Positions 1 to 5,901 are shown, counted from the stretch's first letter. The stretch: DNA of 10,315 nucleotides from an uncultured Bacilli bacterium (GCA_947589375.1 CANQAO010000032.1:1-10315); one strand, 5' to 3'. A program made the numbers and translations. The notes: generated from the sequence alone by a model not told the origin.

Positions 1-87
1 AAATTTCTTTTGTGTGCAATAATTTGTATTATTAATCTACTTTCAAAAAGGTCTTGACAAAAAATAGTTAGTCACCTTACTATCTAA

Positions 88-117
88 ATTATATCGATTT
101 TTTATAATTGATGTCAA
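88..117 (-). promoter_or_regulatory. Strong leftward sigma-A promoter leaving the window
   Basis: On the minus strand a perfect TTGACA (112-117) and a perfect TATAAT (88-93) are 18 bp apart, giving a predicted start near 81. Transcription runs left, out of the window, so the controlled gene is not visible. The predicted start region (about 64-83) carries an interrupted palindrome, ATAGT on one side and ACTAT on the other, a position where a repressor could bind; that is inference only. The -10 box coincides with the stop codon of the truncated YgjV-like frame. Confidence 0.75.
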
Positions 118-256
118 GAATGCTCTTTTTTTTCTTTTGATATTTTAGTAATGTCATATGGTTTTGTTTTTGAAAACTGAGTATTGTAATAACAAGTGCA
201 ACAAAACCAATAATCTGCGCTAAAACAAATGGTGTAATAATATTTGTATAATTCAT
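89..256 (-). pseudogene. Truncated YgjV-like inner-membrane protein (N-terminal fragment)
   Basis: A 55-codon frame starts at ATG 254-256 behind a good site (AGGGG, about 6 nt before the ATG) and begins 28 bp after the rbfA stop, so it is probably read with rbfA. Residues 1-40 look like the start of YgjV-type membrane proteins: one hydrophobic segment (about 7-28, containing AQIIGFVALVITILSF) followed by a polar QKQNHMTLLKYQ turn. In that family further membrane helices follow. Here the frame instead runs into a lysine-rich tail and stops at 89-91, inside the -10 box of the leftward promoter. I infer a deletion or junction near 125-140 that replaced the rest of the gene. The family assignment is from recall of the N-terminal pattern and is moderate. 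A genuine one-helix small protein is the alternative. Confidence 0.5.
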
Positions 257-284
257 ATAATACCCCTATTACTCTATTTAAATT

Positions 285-623
285 TTATTTTTCATTTATT
301 TCTTTTAGTTTTTCTTCTATTTTGTGGCCATATTCAATGGATTCATCGTAAATAAATTTAAGTTCTGGTATTTGTCTAATATCAATTCTTTCTCTTAACT
401 CATGACGAATAAAGCCGCTAGCGCTTTTTAAAGCGGTCGCGGTTTTATCTTTTTGACTTTCATCTAAAACCGTATAATATATTTTAGCATAGCTTAAATC
501 ATTAGTAACACTAGCATCTGTAATGGTTACAAAATTAATGTCTTTATTTTTAACTTCATTAGCTAAAATATAGCTTATTTGTTCAATTAAGCTATCGGCA
601 ATTCTTTCGGATTTAATACTCAT
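285..623 (-). CDS. rbfA: Ribosome-binding factor A
   Basis: RbfA binds the 30S subunit and helps maturation of the 16S rRNA 5' end in the cytoplasm. The 112-residue product has the usual length and the family pattern: an N-terminal RIADSLIEQISYILANEVKN helix, then FVTITDASVTNDLSYAKIYY (the KH-like core with the DLS-AK signature), and the C-terminal RIDIRQIPELKFIYDES strand. I chose ATG 621-623 because family members begin just before the ERIAD helix. The open frame continues 18 codons upstream, but that stretch overlaps the promoter. The ribosome site (GAAAGAG region) is weak. The gene is normally directly after infB; here four small membrane-protein genes lie between, and rbfA has its own promoter. 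Confidence 0.95.
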   Translation of the reverse strand: MSIKSERIADSLIEQISYILANEVKNKDINFVTITDASVTNDLSYAKIYYTVLDESQKDKTATALKSASGFIRHELRERIDIRQIPELKFIYDESIEYGHKIEEKLKEINEK

Positions 624-647
624 GTTATCAACTCTTTCTATATGATT

Positions 648-677
648 ATTATACCACATTATAGTATGATGATTCAA
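648..677 (-). promoter_or_regulatory. Promoter of rbfA
   Basis: On the minus strand TTGAAT (672-677) and TATAAT (648-653) are 18 bp apart, with a TG one base before the -10 (TGGTATAAT), making an extended -10. The predicted start near 641 leaves a leader of under 20 nt before the ATG at 623. A second TATAAT at 658-663 lacks a matched -35. This promoter shows that rbfA is expressed separately from the infB operon. Confidence 0.65.
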
Positions 678-733
678 TTTATATAGAGTTTACACTTATT
701 AAACAAATTTTTATTTCCTTGATCCTTTAACTA

Positions 734-742
734 TGTTATACT
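734..742 (+). promoter_or_regulatory. Extended -10 promoter of the 117-aa membrane protein
   Basis: TGTTATACT (734-742) is an extended -10 box. No good -35 is visible at 16-18 bp upstream, which is common when TGn is present. It lies 21 bp before the ATG at 764 and fires divergently from the rbfA promoter. Confidence 0.5.
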
Positions 743-763
743 AAGATTATAAAGGAGGATTCG

Positions 764-1117
764 ATGAATATAAAAATTAAAAATTTTGAAAAATTTGTGG
801 AGATTAGTTTAATTGTTTTTACAATAATTAGTTTAGGCATTGATTTATTGGTGTTTGCCCATAGCACATATAATTGTGATGCAATTTATCCAATCACGGA
901 ATTATCAAGCATTGTCACCAGTACCCCATTTATGATTTTATTTTGGATTGATAACTGTTTAATCTATTTATTTGCTTTGTTATATATTATCAGTGCGCTT
1001 GATACTAAAGAAGCTGTTTTACTGAAAATTAGTTTTAGTATTTTTTCAGTCCTAACAACAATTATTATCGCCAATATTTTTATTAATGCCGTAGCTGGTT
1101 TCTTTGGTATAGTTTAA
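764..1117 (+). CDS. Small three-helix membrane protein, unknown function
   Basis: I do not recognise this 117-residue protein. It has a short basic N-terminus (MNIKIKNFEKF) and three likely transmembrane helices (about residues 12-32, 55-78 and 84-114). An external-looking loop between helices 1 and 2 carries NCDAIYP; Cys38 and Cys65 are the only cysteines. The start is secure: a near-perfect AGGAGG (752-757) lies 6 nt before the ATG. The gene is the only rightward one in the left half. It is divergent from rbfA, convergent with the tandem small membrane-protein genes, and ends in its own hairpin terminator. It shows no evident similarity to the three leftward small proteins. The AT-rich composition matches its neighbours. 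Confidence 0.8.
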   Translation: MNIKIKNFEKFVEISLIVFTIISLGIDLLVFAHSTYNCDAIYPITELSSIVTSTPFMILFWIDNCLIYLFALLYIISALDTKEAVLLKISFSIFSVLTTIIIANIFINAVAGFFGIV

Positions 1118-1118
1118 T

Positions 1119-1142
1119 AAGCGATTTTTATCGCTTTTTTTT
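1119..1142 (+). terminator. Intrinsic terminator after the 117-aa gene
   Basis: The 7-bp stem AAGCGAT (1119-1125) and ATCGCTT (1130-1136) has a TTTT loop and runs into a T tract (to 1142). It begins 2 bp after the stop codon. The convergent gene on the other strand has its own stop codon (1128-1130) inside this hairpin. On that strand no T tract follows, so it should stop rightward transcripts only. Confidence 0.85.
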
Positions 1143-1391
1143 AAGCCTTTTTTCACTTTGAAGATATTCTTCGCGGGCATTATCATAATGTTCTAACATT
1201 ATTAACGTAGTAAGTCCAAGACCACTCGATAATAAAGAAACATTTGAACCGCTAAATAAGGTTATTAAAGTAAGACCACCTAAGATTCCAGAACTGCATA
1301 ACATAAGGCGTTTTTCACGGATGAGTTTTTGTATTTTTTTATCCGTATAAATAAATTTTAACTTTTGATTTTCTGACTTTCGATTATTCAT
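1128..1391 (-). CDS. Small two-helix membrane protein, paralogue 1 of 3
   Basis: This is an 87-residue protein of unknown function. A basic, polar N-terminus (residues 1-28) is followed by two hydrophobic segments (about 29-47 and 50-67) joined by a short FSGSN turn, and then a highly charged tail ending in KRLKKKR. That suggests a membrane hairpin with both ends inside the cell. After helix 2 it has LEHY, then EEY (75-76), the spacing seen in the two upstream genes. A GGAAGG site lies 5 nt before the ATG, and 10 bp separate it from paralogue 2, so the two are surely co-transcribed. No clear terminator follows; its stop codon sits inside the terminator of the convergent gene. Confidence 0.75.
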   Translation of the reverse strand: MNNRKSENQKLKFIYTDKKIQKLIREKRLMLCSSGILGGLTLITLFSGSNVSLLSSGLGLTTLIMLEHYDNAREEYLQSEKRLKKKR

Positions 1392-1401
1392 ATAAACCTT
1401 C

Positions 1402-1692
1402 CTATTTCTTTTTAGTTAAAGATTTATCACCAAAGATTTGTCGGTAATTTTGATATTCTATATCGGTAACATAGTACTCTAATAAAGCGATAACACTAGT
1501 TAAAGAAAAACCATAAGTAAAAGGGGCCATCGCCTGACCATTAAACAAACTAGCAAAACCAAGAAAAGCGGCCACCATCGAACCACTAGCCATTACTATA
1601 CGGGCGTGCTTTAATTTTTTCATTTGCTGGCTTACAAAAGTAATGTTGTAGTTTGAAATCTCTTCAGTATTTTGATTATCTTGTAAATTCAT
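1402..1692 (-). CDS. Small two-helix membrane protein, paralogue 2 of 3
   Basis: This is a 96-residue protein of unknown function with the same plan as its neighbours: a polar N-terminus with a KKLKHAR cluster before the membrane, two hydrophobic segments (about 31-50 and 55-74) around an FNGQ turn, and a charged tail ending SLTKKK. The motif LEYY (71-74) followed by EY (79-80) aligns with LEHY/EEY in paralogue 1 and PELY/EEY in paralogue 3. The ATG at 1690-1692 has only a weak site (GAG in GTGAGATGATATAG), and a 117-bp gap separates it from paralogue 3. Translation may depend on that leader. Helix 1 is rich in Met, Ala and Gly. Confidence 0.75.
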   Translation of the reverse strand: MNLQDNQNTEEISNYNITFVSQQMKKLKHARIVMASGSMVAAFLGFASLFNGQAMAPFTYGFSLTSVIALLEYYVTDIEYQNYRQIFGDKSLTKKK

Positions 1693-1769
1693 CTATATCA
1701 TCTCACTATCTTTTACATGGTTCTATCCTTTTAAAAGTTCGGTTTTTTTAACAATTTTAATTTTCTAGT

Positions 1770-1783
1770 TCTGACAAGTCAGA
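1770..1783. repeat. 14-bp palindrome between paralogues 3 and 2
   Basis: TCTGACAAGTCAGA has 6-bp arms around AA. It lies in the 117-bp leader between two tandem membrane-protein genes. No T tract follows on either strand, so it is not a typical terminator. It could be a protein-binding site or an RNA hairpin or processing site; nothing in the sequence decides between these. Confidence 0.4.
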
Positions 1784-1809
1784 CCTAAACATTGGCCTTG
1801 CCACGACAT

Positions 1810-2049
1810 TTATTGATTCTTTTTGGTTAACGTTTTAACTTTTTTATATTCTTCATTTATATTATAAAGTTCTGGGATGGTAACTAAAGAAGCAATGGCT
1901 AAACCTCCTGCTATCGGAAAACTAATAAATGAAGTGGCGATAGCGCCGACCGCCATTGTTCCTGTAAATACAGCCATTAAATTACGATGGCGCTTAAGTT
2001 TAAAATTTTGGTTTTTTGAGAGTTTGATTTCATCAAAATCAGTATTCAT
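1810..2049 (-). CDS. Small two-helix membrane protein, paralogue 3 of 3
   Basis: This is a 79-residue protein of unknown function and the first gene of the three-gene tandem set. A basic KLKRHRN cluster (17-23) precedes two hydrophobic segments (about 23-43 and 46-60), and the tail has PELY, EEY (67-68) and TLTKKN, matching the LTKKK end of paralogue 2. AAGG (in GAAAGAAGGTAG) gives a good ribosome site before the ATG, and a strong promoter (2077-2104) lies directly upstream. Length, topology and the shared tail motif argue for old duplications, though sequence identity is low. A holin-like or transporter-accessory role is possible but unsupported. Confidence 0.75.
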   Translation of the reverse strand: MNTDFDEIKLSKNQNFKLKRHRNLMAVFTGTMAVGAIATSFISFPIAGGLAIASLVTIPELYNINEEYKKVKTLTKKNQ

Positions 2050-2076
2050 TTTACTACCTTCTTTCCTATGATTCTT

Positions 2077-2104
2077 ATTATAACTATTTTAAGCATAAAG
2101 TCAA
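2077..2104 (-). promoter_or_regulatory. Promoter of the tandem small membrane-protein genes
   Basis: TTGACT (2099-2104) and TATAAT (2077-2082) are 16 bp apart on the minus strand. The -35 box directly abuts the T tract of the infB terminator, so the infB operon ends and a new transcript begins within about 35 bp. Confidence 0.75.
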
Positions 2105-2127
2105 GAAAAAAAGGCATTTCTACCTTT
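2105..2127 (-). terminator. Intrinsic terminator of the rimP-nusA-rnpM-infB operon
   Basis: On the minus strand AAAGGTA and TGCCTTT (7 pairs, one G-U) close a GAAA tetraloop and are followed by eight T residues. The stem includes the last infB codons and its TAG stop (2120-2122), so a ribosome finishing infB would cover part of the hairpin. Confidence 0.8.
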
Positions 2128-4186
2128 CTATTTCTATCATTTCATAAGACTCGATAATATCTCCAGGTTTAATATCGTTAAAGTTTTCAATCGTAATTCC
2201 ACATTCTAAACCTTTTTTAACTTCTTTAACGCTATCTTTTTCTCTTTGAAGGGAACCAATGCAGCCATCATAGATGACCACGCCATCACGGATAATACGG
2301 GCTTTACTATTTCTAGTAATCACGCCTTCAAGCACTAAAGAACCGGCAATATTACCTACTTTTGAAAATTTAAAGATTTGTTTAATTTCGGCATTACCTA
2401 AGATTTTTTCTTCAAATTCAGGATCAAGCATACCTTTCATAGCCGCTTCCATTTCTTCGACCACTTTATAAATAATATCGTAAAGTCTAATTTCGACACC
2501 ATTTTCTTTAGCTTTATCTTTAATCGCTGTCGTTGGTCTAACATTAAAACCAATAATAATGGCATTAGAAGCACTAGCTAAAACAATATCACTTTCGGTT
2601 ATACCTCCAACACTCGCGCGAATAACGTTAACGCGAACACCTTCCACTTCGATTTTAGTTAAGGAATTTTTAACGGCTTCGGCACTACCATTGACATCAG
2701 CTTTTAAAATAACATTAATTTCTTTTAGGCCTTCACCGATTTTTGAAAAGAGTTCATCTAAAGTTAATGAGGCCTTTTTATGGGCTTCTTTTAAACGGGC
2801 TTTATTTTTTCTTTCTTCGGCGATGCTTCGGGCTTGCTTTTCGGATTCAAAAGCCATGAATTTATCACCGGCACTAGGGACTTCACTAATACCGGTAATT
2901 TCAACTGGCTGTGATGGTTTAGCTTCAGTAATTTCTTCGCCTTTATCATTTTTTAATGTTCTAATTTTACCAAAGGATGTACCGACAACGATAGGATCGC
3001 CTAATCTTAAAGTACCATTTTGAACTAGAACAGTAACTACTGAACCTACTTGTTTACTAAGTCTTGATTCGACTACTGTTCCCATCGCATACCTATTGGG
3101 ATTAGCTTTAAAATCACTCATGTCAGCGACTAATAAAATATTTTCTAAAAGGTCATTAATACCTTCACCAGTAGCGGCCGAAATTTGCGTAAAGATAATA
3201 TCGCCACCCCATTGTTCTGGCATTAAACCATATTCGCTAAGTTCAGTCATTACTTTTTCGGGATTAGCGCCTGGTTTATCTATTTTATTAATCGCAACGA
3301 TAATTGGCACATTGGCGGCTTTGGCATGATCGATTGCTTCTTTAGTTTGTGGCATCACACCATCATCAGCAGCGACAATGATAATTACGATATCGGTCAT
3401 ACTAGCACCTCTAGCGCGCATTTCGGTAAAAGCAGCATGGCCTGGCGTATCGATAAAGGTAATTAAACGATCATTACATTTAACTTGATAAGCCGAGATT
3501 GCCTGCGTAATTCCGCCAGCTTCAGTAGAAACGACATCGGTTCTTCTAATGGCATCTAATAAAGTAGTTTTACCATGGTCAACGTGGCCCATAATCGTCA
3601 CTACTGGCGGACGGGTTTCTAAATCTTTTTCATCATCGATAATTTCATAGTTTTCAAAGTTAGTTAAATCCGCACTTTCTTCTTTTTTTAATTCTTTATT
3701 ATAATCGACAATTAAAATTTCGGCATTTTCAAAAGAAATTGGGCTGTTGATATTAACCATTAAACCGAGATTGAATAATTTTTTAATAATTTCGGCACTA
3801 GGAACATTTAAAGCATTAGCTAAATCGCCAATGGTCATATTTTCTTTGTATAAAATGACATTATCGCTTACTTGATTGCTTTTTAATTTTTCTTTGTTTT
3901 TATACATTTCCTTTTTCTTTTGCGCTAGTTCAGTTTTGTCTTCTTTAGTTTCATTTTTTACGGCTTTTTTTACTTTTTTATTAGGTGTTTTTGGTTTGAT
4001 AACTTTTTCTTCATACGCCTCTTCGATATCTTCATCGGTTTCTAGATTGTTGTCAAGTAGGACAATGGCATCTTCATCTAATAGGTCATCTTCATTATTT
4101 ACCTCGATACCAAGTTCATGACATCTGTCTAAAATATAGTCGATAGTTCTATTGACGTCTTCAGCATATTCTAATACACTCATCAT
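2120..4186 (-). CDS. infB: Translation initiation factor IF-2
   Basis: IF-2 is the GTPase that brings fMet-tRNA to the 30S subunit and promotes subunit joining. The 688-residue protein has a Lys/Glu-rich N-terminal region (1-105), the IF2_N domain (about 107-163, MTIGDLANALNV), and the G domain with G1 GHVDHGKT (200-207), GGIT (224-227), G3 DTPGH (246-250), G4 NKID (300-303) and G5 SAA (336-338). Beta-barrel domain 2 (about 365-450), domain 3 (about 480-570) and the C-terminal fMet-tRNA-binding barrel (about 600-685) follow. It resembles the shorter Firmicutes forms. Of two adjacent ATGs I took the first: AGAGGTG lies 7 nt ahead. It starts 17 bp after the rnpM stop, with no ylxQ between them, and is the last gene of the operon. 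Confidence 0.97.
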   Translation of the reverse strand: MMSVLEYAEDVNRTIDYILDRCHELGIEVNNEDDLLDEDAIVLLDNNLETDEDIEEAYEEKVIKPKTPNKKVKKAVKNETKEDKTELAQKKKEMYKNKEKLKSNQVSDNVILYKENMTIGDLANALNVPSAEIIKKLFNLGLMVNINSPISFENAEILIVDYNKELKKEESADLTNFENYEIIDDEKDLETRPPVVTIMGHVDHGKTTLLDAIRRTDVVSTEAGGITQAISAYQVKCNDRLITFIDTPGHAAFTEMRARGASMTDIVIIIVAADDGVMPQTKEAIDHAKAANVPIIVAINKIDKPGANPEKVMTELSEYGLMPEQWGGDIIFTQISAATGEGINDLLENILLVADMSDFKANPNRYAMGTVVESRLSKQVGSVVTVLVQNGTLRLGDPIVVGTSFGKIRTLKNDKGEEITEAKPSQPVEITGISEVPSAGDKFMAFESEKQARSIAEERKNKARLKEAHKKASLTLDELFSKIGEGLKEINVILKADVNGSAEAVKNSLTKIEVEGVRVNVIRASVGGITESDIVLASASNAIIIGFNVRPTTAIKDKAKENGVEIRLYDIIYKVVEEMEAAMKGMLDPEFEEKILGNAEIKQIFKFSKVGNIAGSLVLEGVITRNSKARIIRDGVVIYDGCIGSLQREKDSVKEVKKGLECGITIENFNDIKPGDIIESYEMIEIER

Positions 4187-4203
4187 AATTATGCACCTCT
4201 TCT

Positions 4204-4461
4204 CTATAATATTTTATTTAATTCATCAAATACCTCTTCTTTAACTTCAGTTTCTAAAATTTTATCTAAAATTTTACTTTGTTTTGCTTTTTGAAAAACT
4301 TCTAAATCTTTTTTTAAATAAGCGCCATGGCCATTTACTTTACCAGTTTTATCAACGATAACTCCACTATCGGTTTTAACTATTCTAATAAGGTCTCTTT
4401 TAGGATATTTTTCTTTAGTTACTACGCACATGCGCATTGGAATTTTTTTTATTTTATTCAC
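4204..4461 (-). CDS. rnpM: YlxR/RnpM family RNA-binding protein
   Basis: This family (DUF448) is reported in B. subtilis to bind the RNase P RNA and modulate its activity. The 85-residue product has the family core PMRMCVVTKEKYPKRDLIRIV, then IVDKTGKVNGHGAYL (35-49). The usual end of that motif is GRGAYL; here Arg is replaced by His at residue 45. The start is GTG at 4459-4461, which overlaps the nusA end by 8 nt. The next in-frame ATGs (residues 9 and 11) would cut off the conserved KIPMR stretch. The nearest SD-like AAGGA lies about 16 nt upstream, so translation is probably coupled to nusA. The C-terminal 30 residues are charged and helical. Confidence 0.92.
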   Translation of the reverse strand: MNKIKKIPMRMCVVTKEKYPKRDLIRIVKTDSGVIVDKTGKVNGHGAYLKKDLEVFQKAKQSKILDKILETEVKEEVFDELNKIL

Positions 4462-5608
4462 TGATACTAATACCCATTCCTTCAGCTTCCGCGTAGGTTT
4501 TTATATCTAAAGTATAATGCGTTAGTCTCGCAGCTAAACGCACATTTAAACCTTTTTTACCAATGGCTAGTGAGAGATTATCGTTATCGACAACTACTAA
4601 AGCATGTTTTTTCTTTTCATCAGTAATAAAGATGTGGAGGTTTTTAGCAGGGCTTAAAGCATTTTCAATAAATCTCGCGTCATCATTATCATATGGCACA
4701 ATATCGATTTTTTCACCATTTAATTCATCGATAATACGATTAATACGGCTACCTCTTTCACCGATGCAGGCGCCAACAGGATCGACATTAGGATTGTCTG
4801 AGTAAACAGCAATTTTGGTTCTGTTGCCGGCGTCTCTTGCCACACTATAAATTAAAATAATGCCTTCGTTAATTTCTGGAATTTCAAGTTCAAATAGACG
4901 TTTAACAAAACCATAATGACTTCTTGAAAGCAAGATAAGTGGACCTTTACTATTGTTTTCAACTTTGCTGACATAAACTTTAATACTTGAACCCATTTTA
5001 ATCGTTTCTCCAGGAATGATTTCTGATTTTGGAAGGATGCCTTGCGTTCTTCCTAAATCGATATAGTAGTTACGAACATCTTCCATGGCTACGGTTCCGA
5101 CTAACATTTCATCTTTTTTGTCTTCAAATTCATTATTGATAATTTCTCTTTCAGCTTCTCTTATTTTTTGAATGACAACTTGTTTAGCGGTTGCGGCAGC
5201 TACCCTTCCAAAGTCTTTTGGGGTAACTTCTTTTTCAATGGTTTCACCAATTTTTATATCAGGAACTATTTTTTTCGCATCTTCTAACGTAATATGAATG
5301 CGATCATCATAGACATATTCTTTTTCTACTTCTTCTTCATTTCCTTCTTCATCGGTAATGATTTCGGTTTCAACTTTACCTTTTTCTTTTTCCCACTCTT
5401 TATCATAAACTACAGTTTTATATGAAAAGATTTTGATATCACCAGTTTCTTTATTGATATCGACTCTAACATTGGATAATGAGTGGTAGTTCTTCTTATA
5501 AGCTGAGGTTAAAGCTAGTTCCATCGCTGAATAGATTATTTCTTTATCAATGCCTTTTTCTTCATATAAATTGTCAACGGCTTTTTTAAATGCTTTTCCG
5601 TCCATCAT
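4454..5608 (-). CDS. nusA: Transcription termination/antitermination factor NusA
   Basis: NusA binds RNA polymerase and nascent RNA and controls pausing, termination and antitermination. Over 384 residues it shows the N-terminal RNAP-binding domain (1 to about 160, with VTPKDFGRVAAATAKQV at 128-144), an S1 domain (about 167-231), KH1 (VGACIGERGSRI at 278-289) and KH2 (LSLAIGKKGLNVRLAARLT at 345-363). It ends soon after KH2, as Firmicutes NusA does, with no acidic C-terminal repeats. Compared with B. subtilis NusA as I recall it, there is an insertion of roughly 25-30 Glu/Lys-rich residues at about 72-100 in the N-terminal domain. The start ATG (5606-5608) overlaps the rimP stop in an ATGA arrangement, with AGGAAG 6 nt ahead. 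A second ATG follows directly. Confidence 0.97.
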   Translation of the reverse strand: MMDGKAFKKAVDNLYEEKGIDKEIIYSAMELALTSAYKKNYHSLSNVRVDINKETGDIKIFSYKTVVYDKEWEKEKGKVETEIITDEEGNEEEVEKEYVYDDRIHITLEDAKKIVPDIKIGETIEKEVTPKDFGRVAAATAKQVVIQKIREAEREIINNEFEDKKDEMLVGTVAMEDVRNYYIDLGRTQGILPKSEIIPGETIKMGSSIKVYVSKVENNSKGPLILLSRSHYGFVKRLFELEIPEINEGIILIYSVARDAGNRTKIAVYSDNPNVDPVGACIGERGSRINRIIDELNGEKIDIVPYDNDDARFIENALSPAKNLHIFITDEKKKHALVVVDNDNLSLAIGKKGLNVRLAARLTHYTLDIKTYAEAEGMGISISE

Positions 5609-5859
5609 TCTTCACTTCCTTTCGTTTTTGAACATACATCTAAAACATAACTTTCACTTATTAAATCAGCTTCATCTAAAAGAGGATTTACAAGATTACT
5701 TACTTTGGCACAATCATTAACATTGATATAGCCCTTCTTATCGATTACTAATGTGAGGGTATTTATATTGTTTTCTTTACCATAAGTAACTTCATCTAAA
5801 ATATATCCTTGTTTTTCGATTTCTTTTTCTAATAAGTTTTTAACTTTTTCTTCAATCAT
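5605..5859 (-). CDS. rimP: Ribosome maturation factor RimP, N-terminal domain only
   Basis: RimP assists 30S subunit assembly. Identity rests on operon position (before nusA) and the N-terminal domain: LLEKEIEKQGYILDEVTYG, LTLVIDKKGYINVNDCAKVS (35-54) and NPLLDEADLISESYVLDV (57-74). Where family members continue with SSPGLDRPL and a C-terminal SH3-like domain of about 65 residues, this protein reads CSKTKGSEE and stops at residue 84. The stop overlaps the nusA start, so there is no room for the missing domain, and no RimP-like tail appears in another frame beyond it. I start at ATG 5857-5859, behind AGGAGG (4 nt before the ATG). The frame is open 19 codons further upstream, but that stretch is the leader hairpin. 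It is probably a reduced but functional form. Confidence 0.88.
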   Translation of the reverse strand: MIEEKVKNLLEKEIEKQGYILDEVTYGKENNINTLTLVIDKKGYINVNDCAKVSNLVNPLLDEADLISESYVLDVCSKTKGSEE

Positions 5860-5879
5860 GTTTCCTCCTACTACATACA

Positions 5880-5901
5880 AAGAGTGGGATGTCCCACTCT
5901 T
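5880..5901 (-). promoter_or_regulatory. Hairpin in the rimP operon leader
   Basis: A near-perfect inverted repeat, AAGAGTGGGA and TCCCACTCTT (10-bp arms, 2-base centre), lies between the promoter and the rimP ribosome site. In RNA it would form an 8-9 bp GC-containing stem ending about 20 nt before the start codon. On the minus strand it is followed by TTTGTATG, not a real T tract, so it is more likely a leader structure for stability or regulation than a terminator. I recall similar AGAGTGGG hairpins ahead of rimP in other Firmicutes but cannot verify that here. Confidence 0.6.

Noticed and set aside
60..111. Phase-variable invertible promoter
   Set aside because: The 8-bp repeats contain the common -35 hexamer, are very short for a site-specific invertase, and no recombinase gene is in the window.
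1765..1809. 14-residue open frame overlapping the paralogue 3 stop (TAAATG)
   Set aside because: Too short, no recognisable features, and it spans the palindrome; the TAAATG overlap is likely chance.
2559..3023. 154-codon plus-strand open frame inside infB
   Set aside because: It is antisense to the conserved IF-2 domains, has no ribosome site and a composition expected from the complement of infB; the other plus-strand frames in infB and nusA are rejected for the same reason.
5605..5607. TGA read as tryptophan (mycoplasma code) to lengthen RimP
   Set aside because: Read-through gives a lysine-rich peptide without RimP C-terminal features, and visible Trp residues use TGG, so the standard stop is favoured.
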